Notes under the pieces: model-generated
Told to the model about the DNA's origin: nothing
What the model saw: only the letters and a program-made list of their open reading frames with translations
The model's database searches: none
Position numbers and translations under genes: made by a program
Shown: one piece after another, positions 8,353 through 16,879 of the stretch
Position numbering within the stretch: the stretch's first letter is position 1
How the letters are laid out: every line of letters begins with the position of its first letter
Assembly (NCBI GenBank): GCA_965228165.1
Contig: CBDDHB010000003.1
Coordinates: forward strand, 1,116,001-1,180,000
From: Oleispirillum sp965228165
GTDB taxonomy: Bacteria; Pseudomonadota; Alphaproteobacteria; Rhodospirillales; Rhodospirillaceae
Reading direction: 5' to 3'
Length of the DNA: 64,000 nucleotides

Positions 8353-8582
8353 CCGTGCGGGTAAAGTCCGTGGGCTTCACCCACACCCAGCAAGGGCCTT
8401 AGGCCCTTGCATCCCATTTTCTTTTTCGCCGCGCAAGCGGCTTTTCGCCTTCACGCCGCGTGATGGTTCGTTCGCGTTAAGCGCAAGACTCTTAGGAAAT
8501 AGGGAGCGCGAGGGAACCAAGTTCCCTCGCAACGTTTTTCCTACGCGGGGTCTGAAAGCAGCCTGGCCTGATTTTCCAGACG
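8353..8582. repeat. Dispersed intergenic repeat, copy 3
   Basis: Fills the gap between the convergent ends of grpE and dnaQ. It has the palindromic box AAGGGCCTTAGGCCCTT, the ATCCCATTTT edge, the core with CGCCGCGTGATGG and GCGTTAAGCGC, and a second palindrome GAGGGAACCAAGTTCCCTC. No gene is visible. Confidence 0.7.
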
Positions 8583-9275
8583 TCAACCACCCTTGCGCCA
8601 GATCGGGTCCTTCAGTTTATCGATGAAGGCCTCGAACGCCTGGGTTTCCTCCGCCGTCGGCGCGTGGGGGCGGGGTTGGTGGAAGGGGCGTTCGAGCTGG
8701 ACGCGGCGCGGCGCGCCATCGGCGGTTCGGGCGGCGTTGGCGGACAAAAGGGCGAGTCCGGGTTCGCGTCCGCCGCAGAGTTCCAGATAGACCTCGGCGA
8801 GCAGGCGGGTATCGAGCAACGCGCCGTGCAGGGTGCGGTGGGCGTTGTCGATGCCGAAGCGGGCGCACAGGGCGTCCAGATTGACCCGGGCGCCGGGAAA
8901 CTTGTCCTGGGCGATGCGCAGGGTATCGATGGCGCGGTCGAAGGGCAGAAGCTTGTGTCTGGCGCGGCGAAGTTCCGCGTTCAGGAACTTCATGTCGAAG
9001 GCGGCGTTGTGGATGACCAGCGGCGCGTCGCCGATGAAGGCCAGGAAGCCCTCGGCGATTTCCGAAAACAGCGGCTTGTCCGACAGGAATTTGGCGGTCA
9101 GGCCATGGACGCGACGGGCTTCCTCGGGTATGTCGCGCAGGGGATTGACATAGGTGTGATAGAACCGTTCGGTTGGCTGATGGTTGATCAGTTCGACGCA
9201 GGCGACCTCGACGATGCGGTCGCCGCTGTCGGGATCGAGGCCGGTGGTTTCGGTATCCAGCGCGACTTCACGCAT
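8583..9275 (-). CDS. dnaQ: DNA polymerase III epsilon subunit (3'-5' exonuclease)
   Basis: A 230-residue DEDDh exonuclease. ExoI motif DTETTGLD lies near the N-terminus (residues 7-14), ExoII as VIHNAAFDMKFLN, and ExoIII with the catalytic His and Asp in HGALLDTRLLA. It proofreads inside the DNA polymerase III core. The ATG at 9275 overlaps the coaE 3' end by 8 bases and gives the standard MREVALDTETTG start; the longer open frame upstream reads through coaE in another frame. It is the last gene of the minus-strand group running from ppsR. Confidence 0.95.
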   Translation of the reverse strand: MREVALDTETTGLDPDSGDRIVEVACVELINHQPTERFYHTYVNPLRDIPEEARRVHGLTAKFLSDKPLFSEIAEGFLAFIGDAPLVIHNAAFDMKFLNAELRRARHKLLPFDRAIDTLRIAQDKFPGARVNLDALCARFGIDNAHRTLHGALLDTRLLAEVYLELCGGREPGLALLSANAARTADGAPRRVQLERPFHQPRPHAPTAEETQAFEAFIDKLKDPIWRKGG

Positions 9276-9876
9276 TGGGGTGTTTCCTTGTCTTGACGCG
9301 GGCCAGGGCGCGGACCGCCGCGTCCCAGGCGAAGCGGCGGCCCAGTCCGGTAGAGATGATGCGATTGGCGCGACGGCGCTTGTCGGCATCGGGAATCTGC
9401 TGGGCACGAATCGCCGCCAGGCGGTCGCCGTTCGTGCCGGGGCGGCGCAGCGCCCTTTGGATCTGGATGACGTGGGGGGCGGAAACCACCCAAACCTCGT
9501 CGCAGCGCCCCTCGCCCCGGGCCTCGAACAGAAGCGGGATATCGAGGACGACGATACGGCGTTTTTCGCGTCTTTGCCGCTGCATGAAGCGCCTTTCTTC
9601 ATCCTTTACCAAAGGATGAAGGATAGCTTCCAGCGCCTTCAATTCGGATGGATTCTTGAAAACGCGGGGTCCCAGAAGGCGGCGATCGACCGCGCCCCTT
9701 TCATCGACCACGCCGGGAAAGCGGGCGGCGATGGCGGCGACGGCGCGGCCGCCCGCGGCGGTCAGGCGATGCACCGCGGCATCGGCGTCGTGCACCGGAA
9801 GACCTAGGCGGCGCAGCATCGCGGCGGTGGTGCTTTTGCCCATGGCGATGGAGCCGGTCAGACCGATCACCCGCAT
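9268..9876 (-). CDS. coaE: Dephospho-CoA kinase
   Basis: A 202-residue P-loop kinase that carries out the last step of coenzyme A synthesis. MRVIGLTGSIAMGKST holds the Walker A motif (residues 8-16); VHDADAAVH, LHPLV and LDIPLLFE are further family motifs. The ATG at 9876 lies just after the aroE stop; a TTG at 9882 would overlap that stop. The order aroE-coaE-dnaQ is conserved next to the origin in many alphaproteobacteria. Confidence 0.95.
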   Translation of the reverse strand: MRVIGLTGSIAMGKSTTAAMLRRLGLPVHDADAAVHRLTAAGGRAVAAIAARFPGVVDERGAVDRRLLGPRVFKNPSELKALEAILHPLVKDEERRFMQRQRREKRRIVVLDIPLLFEARGEGRCDEVWVVSAPHVIQIQRALRRPGTNGDRLAAIRAQQIPDADKRRRANRIISTGLGRRFAWDAAVRALARVKTRKHPNA

Positions 9877-9878
9877 GT

Positions 9879-10763
9879 TCAAAGCCCCAGGCCCTGACGG
9901 ACGAAGGCGCGCAGATCTTCCGTCACTTCCGGGGTTTGGCTGAACCAGGCGGCGAAGCTGGCGCGCGCCTGGAACAGTAACATCCCCAACCCGTCCACGG
10001 CGGTCAGGCCATGTTCCGCCGCCGCGAGAAGAAACGGCGTTTCCAGCGGATTGTAGACGATGTCGGCGACCACCGCGTCGGCGGGCAGCCGCTCCAGATC
10101 GAGGGTCAGTGGTGGATGCCCGGTCATGCCGAGGGATGTGGTGTTGACAACCAGGCCCAGATCCGCCGCGCCCGCCGCCCAGGTGGCATCGTCCAGGAGC
10201 AGGGTGCGGATCGCAGCGGCACGATGGATACGAATGGAATCAGCCAGATGTTCGGCTTTTTCAAGAGTCTGGTTGAACAGGCGGAGTTCCGGAACCCCAG
10301 CCTCCAGCAGGGCGGCGCAAACCGCCCGCGCCGCGCCGCCCGCGCCCAGCACCGCCACCGGACGGTCGCCGCGCCAGTTCGGCGCGCGGTCCTTGAGGTT
10401 ATGAAGAAACCCCTCCGCGTCGGTGTTGGTGCCGGTAACGGTTCCGTCCTGGCTAACGATCAGGGTATTGACCGCGCCGATCTGACGCGCCACCAGGGTG
10501 ATCCGGTCGATCAGGGGAATTACCGCTTCCTTGTAGGGGATGGTGACGTTGGCGCCGCGAAAGCCCAGGGCGAACAGGCCGCGCACCGCCTCCCCCAGAT
10601 GGGTGGGAGGCGCCGCCAAAGGCAGATAGGCGCCGTCGATGCCATGCTCCGCCAACCAATAAGCATGCAGACGGGGCGATTGGGAATGCGCCACCGGCCA
10701 GCCGATGACTCCGGCCAGCTGGGTTTTTCCGGTATGGGCAAGAACGAGCGGCGAAAGGGTCAT
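9879..10763 (-). CDS. aroE: Shikimate dehydrogenase
   Basis: A 294-residue protein with the shikimate-binding motif SQSPRLHAYWL, NVTIPYKEAV with the catalytic Lys, the NADP-binding loop VLGAGGAARAV, NTTSLGM and the C-terminal GLGMLLFQARASF. It reduces 3-dehydroshikimate to shikimate in aromatic amino-acid synthesis. Its start overlaps the maf 3' end by 4 bases. Confidence 0.95.
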   Translation of the reverse strand: MTLSPLVLAHTGKTQLAGVIGWPVAHSQSPRLHAYWLAEHGIDGAYLPLAAPPTHLGEAVRGLFALGFRGANVTIPYKEAVIPLIDRITLVARQIGAVNTLIVSQDGTVTGTNTDAEGFLHNLKDRAPNWRGDRPVAVLGAGGAARAVCAALLEAGVPELRLFNQTLEKAEHLADSIRIHRAAAIRTLLLDDATWAAGAADLGLVVNTTSLGMTGHPPLTLDLERLPADAVVADIVYNPLETPFLLAAAEHGLTAVDGLGMLLFQARASFAAWFSQTPEVTEDLRAFVRQGLGL

Positions 10764-11365
10764 GACGGCATCAATCCGATCCGGCGCAGCCGGGCGAGCA
10801 GGGGTATCAACGGCAGGCCCATGATCGCATGAACCGACCCGTCGATGCGCGCGAAAAGCTGCGCCCCCCAGCCCTCGATGCTGTAGCCGCCGACCGCCGA
10901 CAGAACCTGTGGACCGACGGTTCGGATATAGGTTTCCAGGAATTCGTCACTGAAGGAACGCATGGTTAGGGTGGCGCGTCCGACGTGCCGCCAATCAACG
11001 GCGCGGTTTTTCATCAGGCAAAGCGCGGAGATCAGGACATGTTTGCGGCCGCGCAGACGAAGCAGTTGGGCGTGTAGGGCTTCCGGGGTTTCCGGCTTGT
11101 CCAGCCAGTCGCCGTCGGCGATCAGCACCTGATCGCACCCCAGAATCCAGGCGTCGGGATGGTGGGGCGACACGGCGGCGGCTTTTTCCTCGGCCAGGGC
11201 CAGGGCGCAGGCTTCGGCGTCGGCTTGGGTTAGGCGCAACCGTCGCTTCACCGCCGCTTCATCCAGATTGGTCGGAATCACCCGGTGCGGCACCCCGGCT
11301 TCGGCTAACAGGCGATGCCACGCTGAACTGCCGGACGCTAGGATCAGCTTGTCCTCAGGTTTCAT
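10760..11365 (-). CDS. maf: Maf-family nucleotide pyrophosphatase
   Basis: A 201-residue protein with LILASGSSAWHRLL at the start, the catalytic-acid motif ILGCDQV, the DKPET motif and SAVGGYSIEGWGAQLF near the end. Maf/YceF proteins hydrolyse certain modified or canonical nucleoside triphosphates. Which subfamily (YhdE or YceF type) is not clear; the Trp in place of the usual Arg after SGSSA is as seen in alphaproteobacterial members. It overlaps ppsR by 11 bases and aroE by 4. Confidence 0.92.
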   Translation of the reverse strand: MKPEDKLILASGSSAWHRLLAEAGVPHRVIPTNLDEAAVKRRLRLTQADAEACALALAEEKAAAVSPHHPDAWILGCDQVLIADGDWLDKPETPEALHAQLLRLRGRKHVLISALCLMKNRAVDWRHVGRATLTMRSFSDEFLETYIRTVGPQVLSAVGGYSIEGWGAQLFARIDGSVHAIMGLPLIPLLARLRRIGLMPS

Positions 11366-12194
11366 TGCGTGCCTCCGGATATTTCTGGTGGTACAGATCG
11401 ATGATGGTGGCGGCGGCTTCCTCGATCGATCGCCGGGTGACGTTGATCACCGGCCAGCCGCGCCACGCGAAAATCCGCCGCGCCTCCATCACCTCCTTGG
11501 TGACCGAATCCAGCTGGGCATAGCTGGTGCTGTCGTCCTCGCGCAGCAGACGCAAACGGTTTTGCCGGATGTCGGACAGGCTGCGCGGTTCGCGGGTCAG
11601 GCCGATGATCACCGGCTTTTGCAACCGGTCGAGCTCCTCCGGCAGGGGAATTCCCGGCACCAGCGGCACGTTGGCGACCTTCAGGCCGCGATTAGCCAGA
11701 TAGGTGCAGGTTGGCGTCTTCGAGGTGCGGGAGACCCCGACCAGGACGACGTCGGCGGATTCAAGATCGTTCAGGGATTGCCCGTCGTCGTGGCTGATCG
11801 CGAACTCGATGGCGTCCATGCGTTTGTAATAAACGGCGTCGAGAACGTGCTGGCCACCGGGACGACCGATGATGCCCCGTCCCAGTAAATTGGCCAGTCC
11901 GCCCATCACCGGGTCGAGCACCGCGATACAGGGAACATTCAAATTACGGCAACCGCTTTCCAGGGCATGACGCGCTTTGGTATCAACCATGGTGAATAGG
12001 ACCAGGCCGGGATCGTTGGAAATTCCGGTCAGAACCCGTTGAACCTGGGCTGGGGTGCGCACCAGGTACCAAAGATACTGAATCGCCCGGGTGTCGGAAA
12101 ACTGAACCAGGCAGGCCCGCGCCACGGTGGCGATGGTTTCCCCCGTGGAGTCGGAAACCAGATGAACGTGAAAGGATTCGATACCTTCGGCCAA
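11355..12194 (-). CDS. ppsR: Pyruvate,phosphate dikinase / PEP synthase regulatory protein (DUF299)
   Basis: A 279-residue protein with the family start FHVHLVSDSTGETI, the P-loop-like GVSRTSKTPTC (about residue 152 onward) and IGLTREPRSLSDIRQNRL. The family is a bifunctional kinase/pyrophosphorylase that inactivates and reactivates PpdK or PpsA through Thr phosphorylation. In Caulobacter and Rickettsia the homologue (RP001) borders the replication origin opposite hemE, and the same arrangement is present here, which supports the oriC call. Confidence 0.92.
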   Translation of the reverse strand: MAEGIESFHVHLVSDSTGETIATVARACLVQFSDTRAIQYLWYLVRTPAQVQRVLTGISNDPGLVLFTMVDTKARHALESGCRNLNVPCIAVLDPVMGGLANLLGRGIIGRPGGQHVLDAVYYKRMDAIEFAISHDDGQSLNDLESADVVLVGVSRTSKTPTCTYLANRGLKVANVPLVPGIPLPEELDRLQKPVIIGLTREPRSLSDIRQNRLRLLREDDSTSYAQLDSVTKEVMEARRIFAWRGWPVINVTRRSIEEAAATIIDLYHQKYPEARNET

Positions 12195-12287
12195 TGCCGT
12201 CTCCCGTGGTTAAGGAACTGTCGGATTCTCACCGGTTGCCGGACCACGTTACCCCGGAGTTTATCCCCTGGCAATCTGGGGACGGAT

Positions 12288-12296
12288 TGTGGATGA
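12288..12296 (-). promoter_or_regulatory. Near-consensus DnaA box
   Basis: The minus strand reads TCATCCACA, one mismatch from TTATCCACA. It lies in the putative oriC. Confidence 0.6.
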
Positions 12297-12556
12297 ATCC
12301 GGTTTTTCTCCCTAGGCCGGTTTTTCCTCCCCGTTCCGGGGATTCCCCTCCTGGAGTTTTCCCATCGCCTCGGTTTCCGACGGGAAAGGATGAATCGCGG
12401 GGATCGTGGGCTTTTCAGGCTAGGTTATCCCGATTTTTCAGCCCTTGTGGGTGTTTTTTTTCGACCAGGAGTATCAATATCTTGATAAGCTTTTCCAAAA
12501 GTTATCCCAGACACTACCACGGGTTCCGTGATTTTTTTTCAATCTGTGGGTGGATT

Positions 12557-12565
12557 TGTGGAAAA
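12557..12565 (-). promoter_or_regulatory. Near-consensus DnaA box
   Basis: The minus strand reads TTTTCCACA, one mismatch from TTATCCACA. It lies in the AT-rich half of the putative oriC, next to T-runs. Confidence 0.6.
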
Positions 12566-12665
12566 CGATTAATCCCCATGATTCCCATCCCCAATCACTA
12601 CCAATACCCTTGATTCAAGGTTTTTAGGTTTAGGTGGAGTTTTCCATTTTTCCGGAGTGCCGTCC

Positions 12666-13727
12666 GTGATCCCTTCCCCCGTGCTTGCCAAGACCTATTT
12701 TCTGTCGGCGTTTTCCGGTTCCCTGAATCGTCCGCCGATCTGGCTGATGCGTCAGGCGGGACGTTATCTGCCTGAATACCGTCAAGTGCGGGCCAGGGCG
12801 GGATCGTTCCTCGACCTCTGTTATTCGCCGGATTTGGCGATGGAGGTCGCCTTACAGCCGATCCGGCGCTTCGATTTGGATGCGGCGATCCTGTTTTCCG
12901 ATATTCTGGTGATTCCCGACGGTTTGGGGCAGATGACCCGTTTCAAGGAAGGGGTCGGACCGGTCCTGATGCGGTTGGAGGAAACCGCCGACTTCGCCGC
13001 CTTGTCATTAACCCGCATGGAATCCCATTTGGCGCCGGTTTACGATGCAGTGGCCAAGTTGCGCGCCGCCTTGCCCGGCGAGGTGACGTTGATCGGGTTC
13101 TCCGGCGCACCTTGGACGATCGCCACCTATATGCTGGAGGGCCGGAGCAGCCGGGAATTCGCCTTGGCGAAATACTGGGCTTATGCGCGGCCCGAGGATT
13201 TTTCCCGTCTGATCGAAATACTGGTGGAGGCGGTGGTCCTGCATCTCTCGGCGCAGGTGCGGGCGGGGGCGCAGGCATTGCAGATTTTCGATACCTGGGC
13301 CGGAGTGTTCGACGATTGGGGTTTCCGTCACTGGGCAGAAGACCCGATCGCCCGGATCGTCACCCGAATCAAGCGCACTTTTCCTCATGTTCCGGTTCTG
13401 GTCTTCGCACGCGGCGCGGGGGCGCGATTCGACGGTTTAGCGGAACGCTTAGGGAAAGCCGATGGTTTAGCTTTGGATTCGATGGTTCCGCTGCCCTGGG
13501 CGCGTGACGTGGTGCAGAAGCAAACCCTGATTCAAGGCAATCTCGATCCGGCCATCCTGCGGATCGGCGGCCCGGCGATGGAGCGCGCGGTCCGCGATAT
13601 TCTGGCCGCCTGGGGCGACGGGCGGTTCATCTTCAACCTAGGGCACGGCATTTTGCCGGATACCCCACCGCAACATGTCGAGGCTTTGATCCGCTTGATC
13701 CGTAACGGAGGCGAAGCCGCCCGATGA
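12666..13727 (+). CDS. hemE: Uroporphyrinogen decarboxylase
   Basis: A 353-residue enzyme that decarboxylates the four acetate side chains of uroporphyrinogen III. PIWLMRQAGRYLPEYR carries the two conserved Arg; FSDILVIPDGLG, GFSGAPWT and FNLGHGILPDTPP are family motifs. I chose the GTG at 12666 because a GGAG element ends 8 bases upstream; the GTG at 12657 overlaps that element. The codon use of this stretch is visibly less GC-rich than in later operons. It overlaps hemH by 4 bases. Confidence 0.95.
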   Translation: MIPSPVLAKTYFLSAFSGSLNRPPIWLMRQAGRYLPEYRQVRARAGSFLDLCYSPDLAMEVALQPIRRFDLDAAILFSDILVIPDGLGQMTRFKEGVGPVLMRLEETADFAALSLTRMESHLAPVYDAVAKLRAALPGEVTLIGFSGAPWTIATYMLEGRSSREFALAKYWAYARPEDFSRLIEILVEAVVLHLSAQVRAGAQALQIFDTWAGVFDDWGFRHWAEDPIARIVTRIKRTFPHVPVLVFARGAGARFDGLAERLGKADGLALDSMVPLPWARDVVQKQTLIQGNLDPAILRIGGPAMERAVRDILAAWGDGRFIFNLGHGILPDTPPQHVEALIRLIRNGGEAAR

Positions 13728-14779
13728 AACGCATGGCCGTGGTCTTGTTCAATCTCGGCGGGCCGGATTCCCTGGATGCGGTCAAACCGTTCCTGACCAA
13801 CCTGTTCGCCGATCCGGCGATCCTGACCATGCCGAAACCGTTGCGTTGGATGCTCGGCAAATGGATCGTGCGGCAACGGCTGGCCACCGCGCTGGACAAC
13901 TATCGGCGAATCGGCAGCGCATCACCCCTTCTGGCGCAGACCCTGGCGCAGGCGGCGGCCCTACAGGAGCGCCTAATCCTACGTCGCAACGATACGGACT
14001 GTCGGTGCTTCGTTTGCATGCGCTATTGGCATCCGATGGCGGCCAAGGTTGCCGCCGAGGTTGCCGCCTGGGCCCCCGACAAGGTGATTCTGCTGCCGCT
14101 CTATCCCCAGTACTCGACCACCACCACCGGATCGTCACTGGCGGACTGGCGGCATCACGCGACGGCACGGGGGATCTCCTGTCCGCAAGTGGCGATATAC
14201 TGCTGGCCGACCTTGCTGGGATGGATTCATGCGGTGGCGGCCAGCATCGAGGTCGCGCTGGCCGACTTTGCCGACCTGAATATGGTACGGGTGATCTTTT
14301 CCGCCCACGGCTTACCGAAATCCATTGTCGATGCGGGTGATCCCTACCCCATCCATGTCGAGGCCGGGGTTCATGCGGTAGTGGCGGCGTTGAGCCTGCC
14401 CGGGCTAGACTGGGTATTATCCTATCAAGGCCGGGTTGGTCCGCAGGTCTGGATCGGTCCGGAAACCGAAGAGATGATCGAACGCGCCGGAGCGGAGGGA
14501 AAATCCCTGGTGGTGGTGCCGATCGCCTTCGTTTCCGAACACTCGGAAACCCTAGTCGAACTCGACATGGACTATCGCGAGATCACGGAAAAGTCCGGGG
14601 TTCCCGTCTATGTGCGCACGCCGACGGCGCAATGCGATCCCCGCTTCATCGGCGGATTGGCCGACATGGTGGATCGGGCGGTGGATTGTCCGATCACCGG
14701 CGACTGGCTGCTGACCGGCGACGCCTGCCGCCGGGCTTGCGATGCGGCTTCTGGAAAATGCCTCCTGGAACCCCGGTGA
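13724..14779 (+). CDS. hemH: Ferrochelatase
   Basis: A 351-residue protein that inserts Fe2+ into protoporphyrin IX. NLGGPDSLDAV, MRYWHP, LLPLYPQYSTTTTGS, FSAHGLPKS (with the metal-binding His) and FVSEHSETL are all present. The C-terminus holds three Cys (GDACRRACDAASGKC), which could ligate an Fe-S cluster as in some alphaproteobacterial ferrochelatases, but spacing alone does not prove this. It is translationally coupled to hemE (ATGA). Confidence 0.94.
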   Translation: MKRMAVVLFNLGGPDSLDAVKPFLTNLFADPAILTMPKPLRWMLGKWIVRQRLATALDNYRRIGSASPLLAQTLAQAAALQERLILRRNDTDCRCFVCMRYWHPMAAKVAAEVAAWAPDKVILLPLYPQYSTTTTGSSLADWRHHATARGISCPQVAIYCWPTLLGWIHAVAASIEVALADFADLNMVRVIFSAHGLPKSIVDAGDPYPIHVEAGVHAVVAALSLPGLDWVLSYQGRVGPQVWIGPETEEMIERAGAEGKSLVVVPIAFVSEHSETLVELDMDYREITEKSGVPVYVRTPTAQCDPRFIGGLADMVDRAVDCPITGDWLLTGDACRRACDAASGKCLLEPR

Positions 14780-14780
14780 A

Positions 14781-15212
14781 GTGATTGATTTACATTACGA
14801 ATTTTACGTTTAGATCAAGGCTCTGCACGTCGTCGCGGCGATCGGGTGGTGCGGCGGGCTGATCGCGGCGACGCAACGCCTGGTCCTCTCCGCCGATGGC
14901 GAAACGCCGGCCCTTTGGGTGGTGTACGGTCGTCGGTTGCTCGCTGGTCTTGCCAATCCGGCAATGGTTCTGGCGGTTTTCAGTGGGGTCGTTCTCGTCG
15001 CCTCCTATGGCGACCTGGACAAGGCGTGGCTGTATGTCAAATTCGCGGCGGTGTGGCTGCTGCTGGCGTTTCACCTGCGCCTGTTCCTTTGGTCGCGCCG
15101 CCATGGGCAGGGACTGCCGTTGCGCGAAGGGATCGCCCACTAGGTCTTGAAGGTATTCCCAATCGGTCTATTTATCGGTATAGTCGTCCTCGTCGTGGTC
15201 CGTCCCTTTTAG
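14781..15212 (+). pseudogene. hemJ: HemJ-like protoporphyrinogen oxidase with two in-frame TAG codons
   Basis: From a GTG at 14781, directly after hemH, one frame runs 144 codons to a TAG at 15210, the normal HemJ length. It reads EFYV, TAG at 14811, then IKALHVVAAIGW (HemJ N-terminal motif with the essential His), RRLLAGLANPAMV and FAAVWLLLAFH; after a second TAG at 15141 it continues VLKVFPI and VVLVVVRPF, the expected last membrane segment. The first TAG replaces the Trp of the family motif YxWIKALH. TAG is also a normal terminator here (rho ends with it), so a simple reading is a broken gene. Place and order (hemE-hemH-hemJ-rho) are standard for alphaproteobacteria. Confidence 0.72.
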
Positions 15213-15232
15213 TGTTGCCGCGGTTTTGGTGT

Positions 15233-15261
15233 TTGACTTCCCGTGGACGATTGGGTAAACG
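15233..15261 (+). promoter_or_regulatory. Candidate sigma-70 promoter for rho
   Basis: TTGACT at 15233-15238 is followed after exactly 17 bp by TAAACG at 15256-15261. It lies in the 212-bp gap between hemJ and rho and would give a leader of about 155 bases, as expected for autoregulated rho genes. No experimental support; inferred from hexamer match and spacing. Confidence 0.4.
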
Positions 15262-15424
15262 ACCCCCGAATGTTTCGGCGCGCGGTCGACAGGATCCACC
15301 GAAAGTCCTCACGTTCCCTCTCCACCGTCTTCCGTGTCGCTCCACATTCGATCAGGACGGCGATTTCTCACCACTCCGGTTTTTAAGCGTCTCGGGTTCA
15401 GTGTTTAAGCCATCAAGGGCCTTC

Positions 15425-16684
15425 ATGCACCTTCAAGAATTAAAAGGCAAAACGCCGGCCGAATTGCTGGAATTCGCCGAAAGTCTGAAAATCGAGAATA
15501 CCTCGACCCTACGCAAGCAGGACACGATGTTCGCCATTCTGAAGCAGTTGGCGGAAAACGACACGGCGATCTATGGCGACGGGGTTCTGGAAATTCTCCA
15601 GGACGGTTTCGGTTTCCTGCGCTCACCCGAGGCGAACTATCTGCCGGGTCCGGACGACATTTACGTCTCGCCCAGCCAGGTGCGGCGCTTCGGTCTGCGC
15701 ACCGGCGACACCGTGGAAGGCGAAATTCACGCGCCGAAAGAGGGCGAACGCTATTTCGCCCTACTCAAGGTCAACAAGATCAATTTCGGCGAACCGGACG
15801 AAGTCCGCCACCACATCAACTTCGACAATCTGACGCCCTTGTATCCGGAGCGTCGGCTGCGGCTGGAGGTCGAGAATCCGGCCAAGACCAAGGAATACAC
15901 CACCCGCGTCATCGATCTGATCGCACCCTTGGGCATGGGCCAGCGCGCCTTGATCGTGGCGCCGCCGCGCACCGGCAAGACGGTGATGCTGCAAAACATC
16001 GCCCATGCGATTTCGGCCAATCACCCGGACGTCTGTCTGATCGTTCTTCTGATCGACGAACGCCCGGAAGAAGTCACCGACATGGCCCGCTCGGTAAGGG
16101 GCGAGGTGGTCAGCTCCACCTTCGACGAACCAGCCTCGCGCCATGTCCAGGTGGCGGAAATGGTGATCGAAAAGGCGAAACGTCTGGTCGAGCACAAGCG
16201 CGACGTGGTGATTCTGCTGGATTCGATCACCCGACTGGCGCGCGCCTACAACACCACGGTCCCCAGCTCGGGCAAGGTGCTGACCGGCGGCGTCGATGCC
16301 AACGCCCTGCAAAGGCCGAAGCGCTTTTTCGGCGCCGCGCGCAATATCGAGGAAGGCGGCTCGCTGACGATCATCGCCACCACCTTGATCGATACCGGCT
16401 CACGCATGGACGAAGTGATCTTCGAAGAGTTCAAAGGCACCGGCAACTCGGAAATCATCCTCGATCGCAAGCTGACCGACAAGCGGACCTTCCCCGGCAT
16501 CGACATCACCCGTTCCGGCACCCGCAAAGAGGAATTGCTGGTGGAACGGGGCATCCTTCAGAAGATGTGGGTGCTGCGCCGCGTCCTGATGCCGATGGGC
16601 GTGGTGGACGCCATGGAGTTCCTATTGGACAAGCTGCGGCTGTCGAAGAACAACAACAATTTCTTCGACTCGATGAACAGCTAG
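15425..16684 (+). CDS. rho: Transcription termination factor Rho
   Basis: A 419-residue hexameric RNA helicase. The N-terminal region has the LQELKGKTPAELL helix motif, the RNA-binding cold-shock-like domain holds GFGFLRSPEANYLP and DDIYVSPSQVRRFGLR. The ATPase part has Walker A APPRTGKT (about residues 178-185), LLIDERPEEVTD, Walker B VVILLDSITRLAR and the Q/R loops. The stop codon is TAG. It is preceded by a long leader with a candidate promoter and followed by repeat copy 4 at a convergent junction. Confidence 0.97.
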   Translation: MHLQELKGKTPAELLEFAESLKIENTSTLRKQDTMFAILKQLAENDTAIYGDGVLEILQDGFGFLRSPEANYLPGPDDIYVSPSQVRRFGLRTGDTVEGEIHAPKEGERYFALLKVNKINFGEPDEVRHHINFDNLTPLYPERRLRLEVENPAKTKEYTTRVIDLIAPLGMGQRALIVAPPRTGKTVMLQNIAHAISANHPDVCLIVLLIDERPEEVTDMARSVRGEVVSSTFDEPASRHVQVAEMVIEKAKRLVEHKRDVVILLDSITRLARAYNTTVPSSGKVLTGGVDANALQRPKRFFGAARNIEEGGSLTIIATTLIDTGSRMDEVIFEEFKGTGNSEIILDRKLTDKRTFPGIDITRSGTRKEELLVERGILQKMWVLRRVLMPMGVVDAMEFLLDKLRLSKNNNNFFDSMNS

Positions 16685-16879
16685 TTCGTCAAAAATGGTG
16701 CAAAGGGCCTTAGGCCCTTCGCGCATCCCATTCCTTAGATTTCGCGCGAAGCGCGATGAACCGTCGCGCGGCGACGTGATGGTCGATTGCCGCTGGCGCG
16801 GCGAAGAACGAATGGGATGCAAGGGCCCGAGGCCCTTGCTGGGTCCGGGCAGAGCCCGGCTTGGTTTTACATCCCCTGG
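16685..16879. repeat. Dispersed intergenic repeat, copy 4
   Basis: Between the convergent ends of rho and the methyltransferase gene. Two palindromic boxes (AAGGGCCTTAGGCCCTT and AAGGGCCCGAGGCCCTT) flank a core with GCGCGAAGCGCGATGAACCG and GCGCGGCGA, plus the CATCCCATTC / AATGGGATG complementary edges. The ending GGGTCCGGGCAGAGCCCGGC plus TTGGTTTT is a good hairpin-plus-T terminator on the plus strand. Confidence 0.72.

Larger units (their letters stand above)
12195..12665. other. Putative chromosomal replication origin (oriC)
   Basis: A 471-bp gap between divergent ppsR and hemE, clearly richer in A+T than the rest of the window from about 12465 to 12650. It contains two one-mismatch DnaA boxes (12288-12296 and 12557-12565), looser matches beginning TTATCC at 12261, 12425 and 12502, and T-runs usable as an unwinding region. 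I count six GANTC sites (12224, 12295, 12341, 12392, 12580, 12612), against about two expected by chance, which fits a CcrM-methylated alphaproteobacterial origin. The ppsR/hemE context is the classic position of the Caulobacter and Rickettsia origin. No gene is supported inside. Confidence 0.75.

Noticed and set aside
12194..12613. 139-residue ORF in the origin gap
   Set aside because: Pro/Phe/Ser-rich without motifs, no ribosome-binding site, lies in a non-coding AT-rich origin region.
14811..15143. Amber codon reassignment or programmed read-through in this organism
   Set aside because: TAG ends rho and other genes normally, so reassignment is not supported; suppression of hemJ alone cannot be excluded but lacks evidence.
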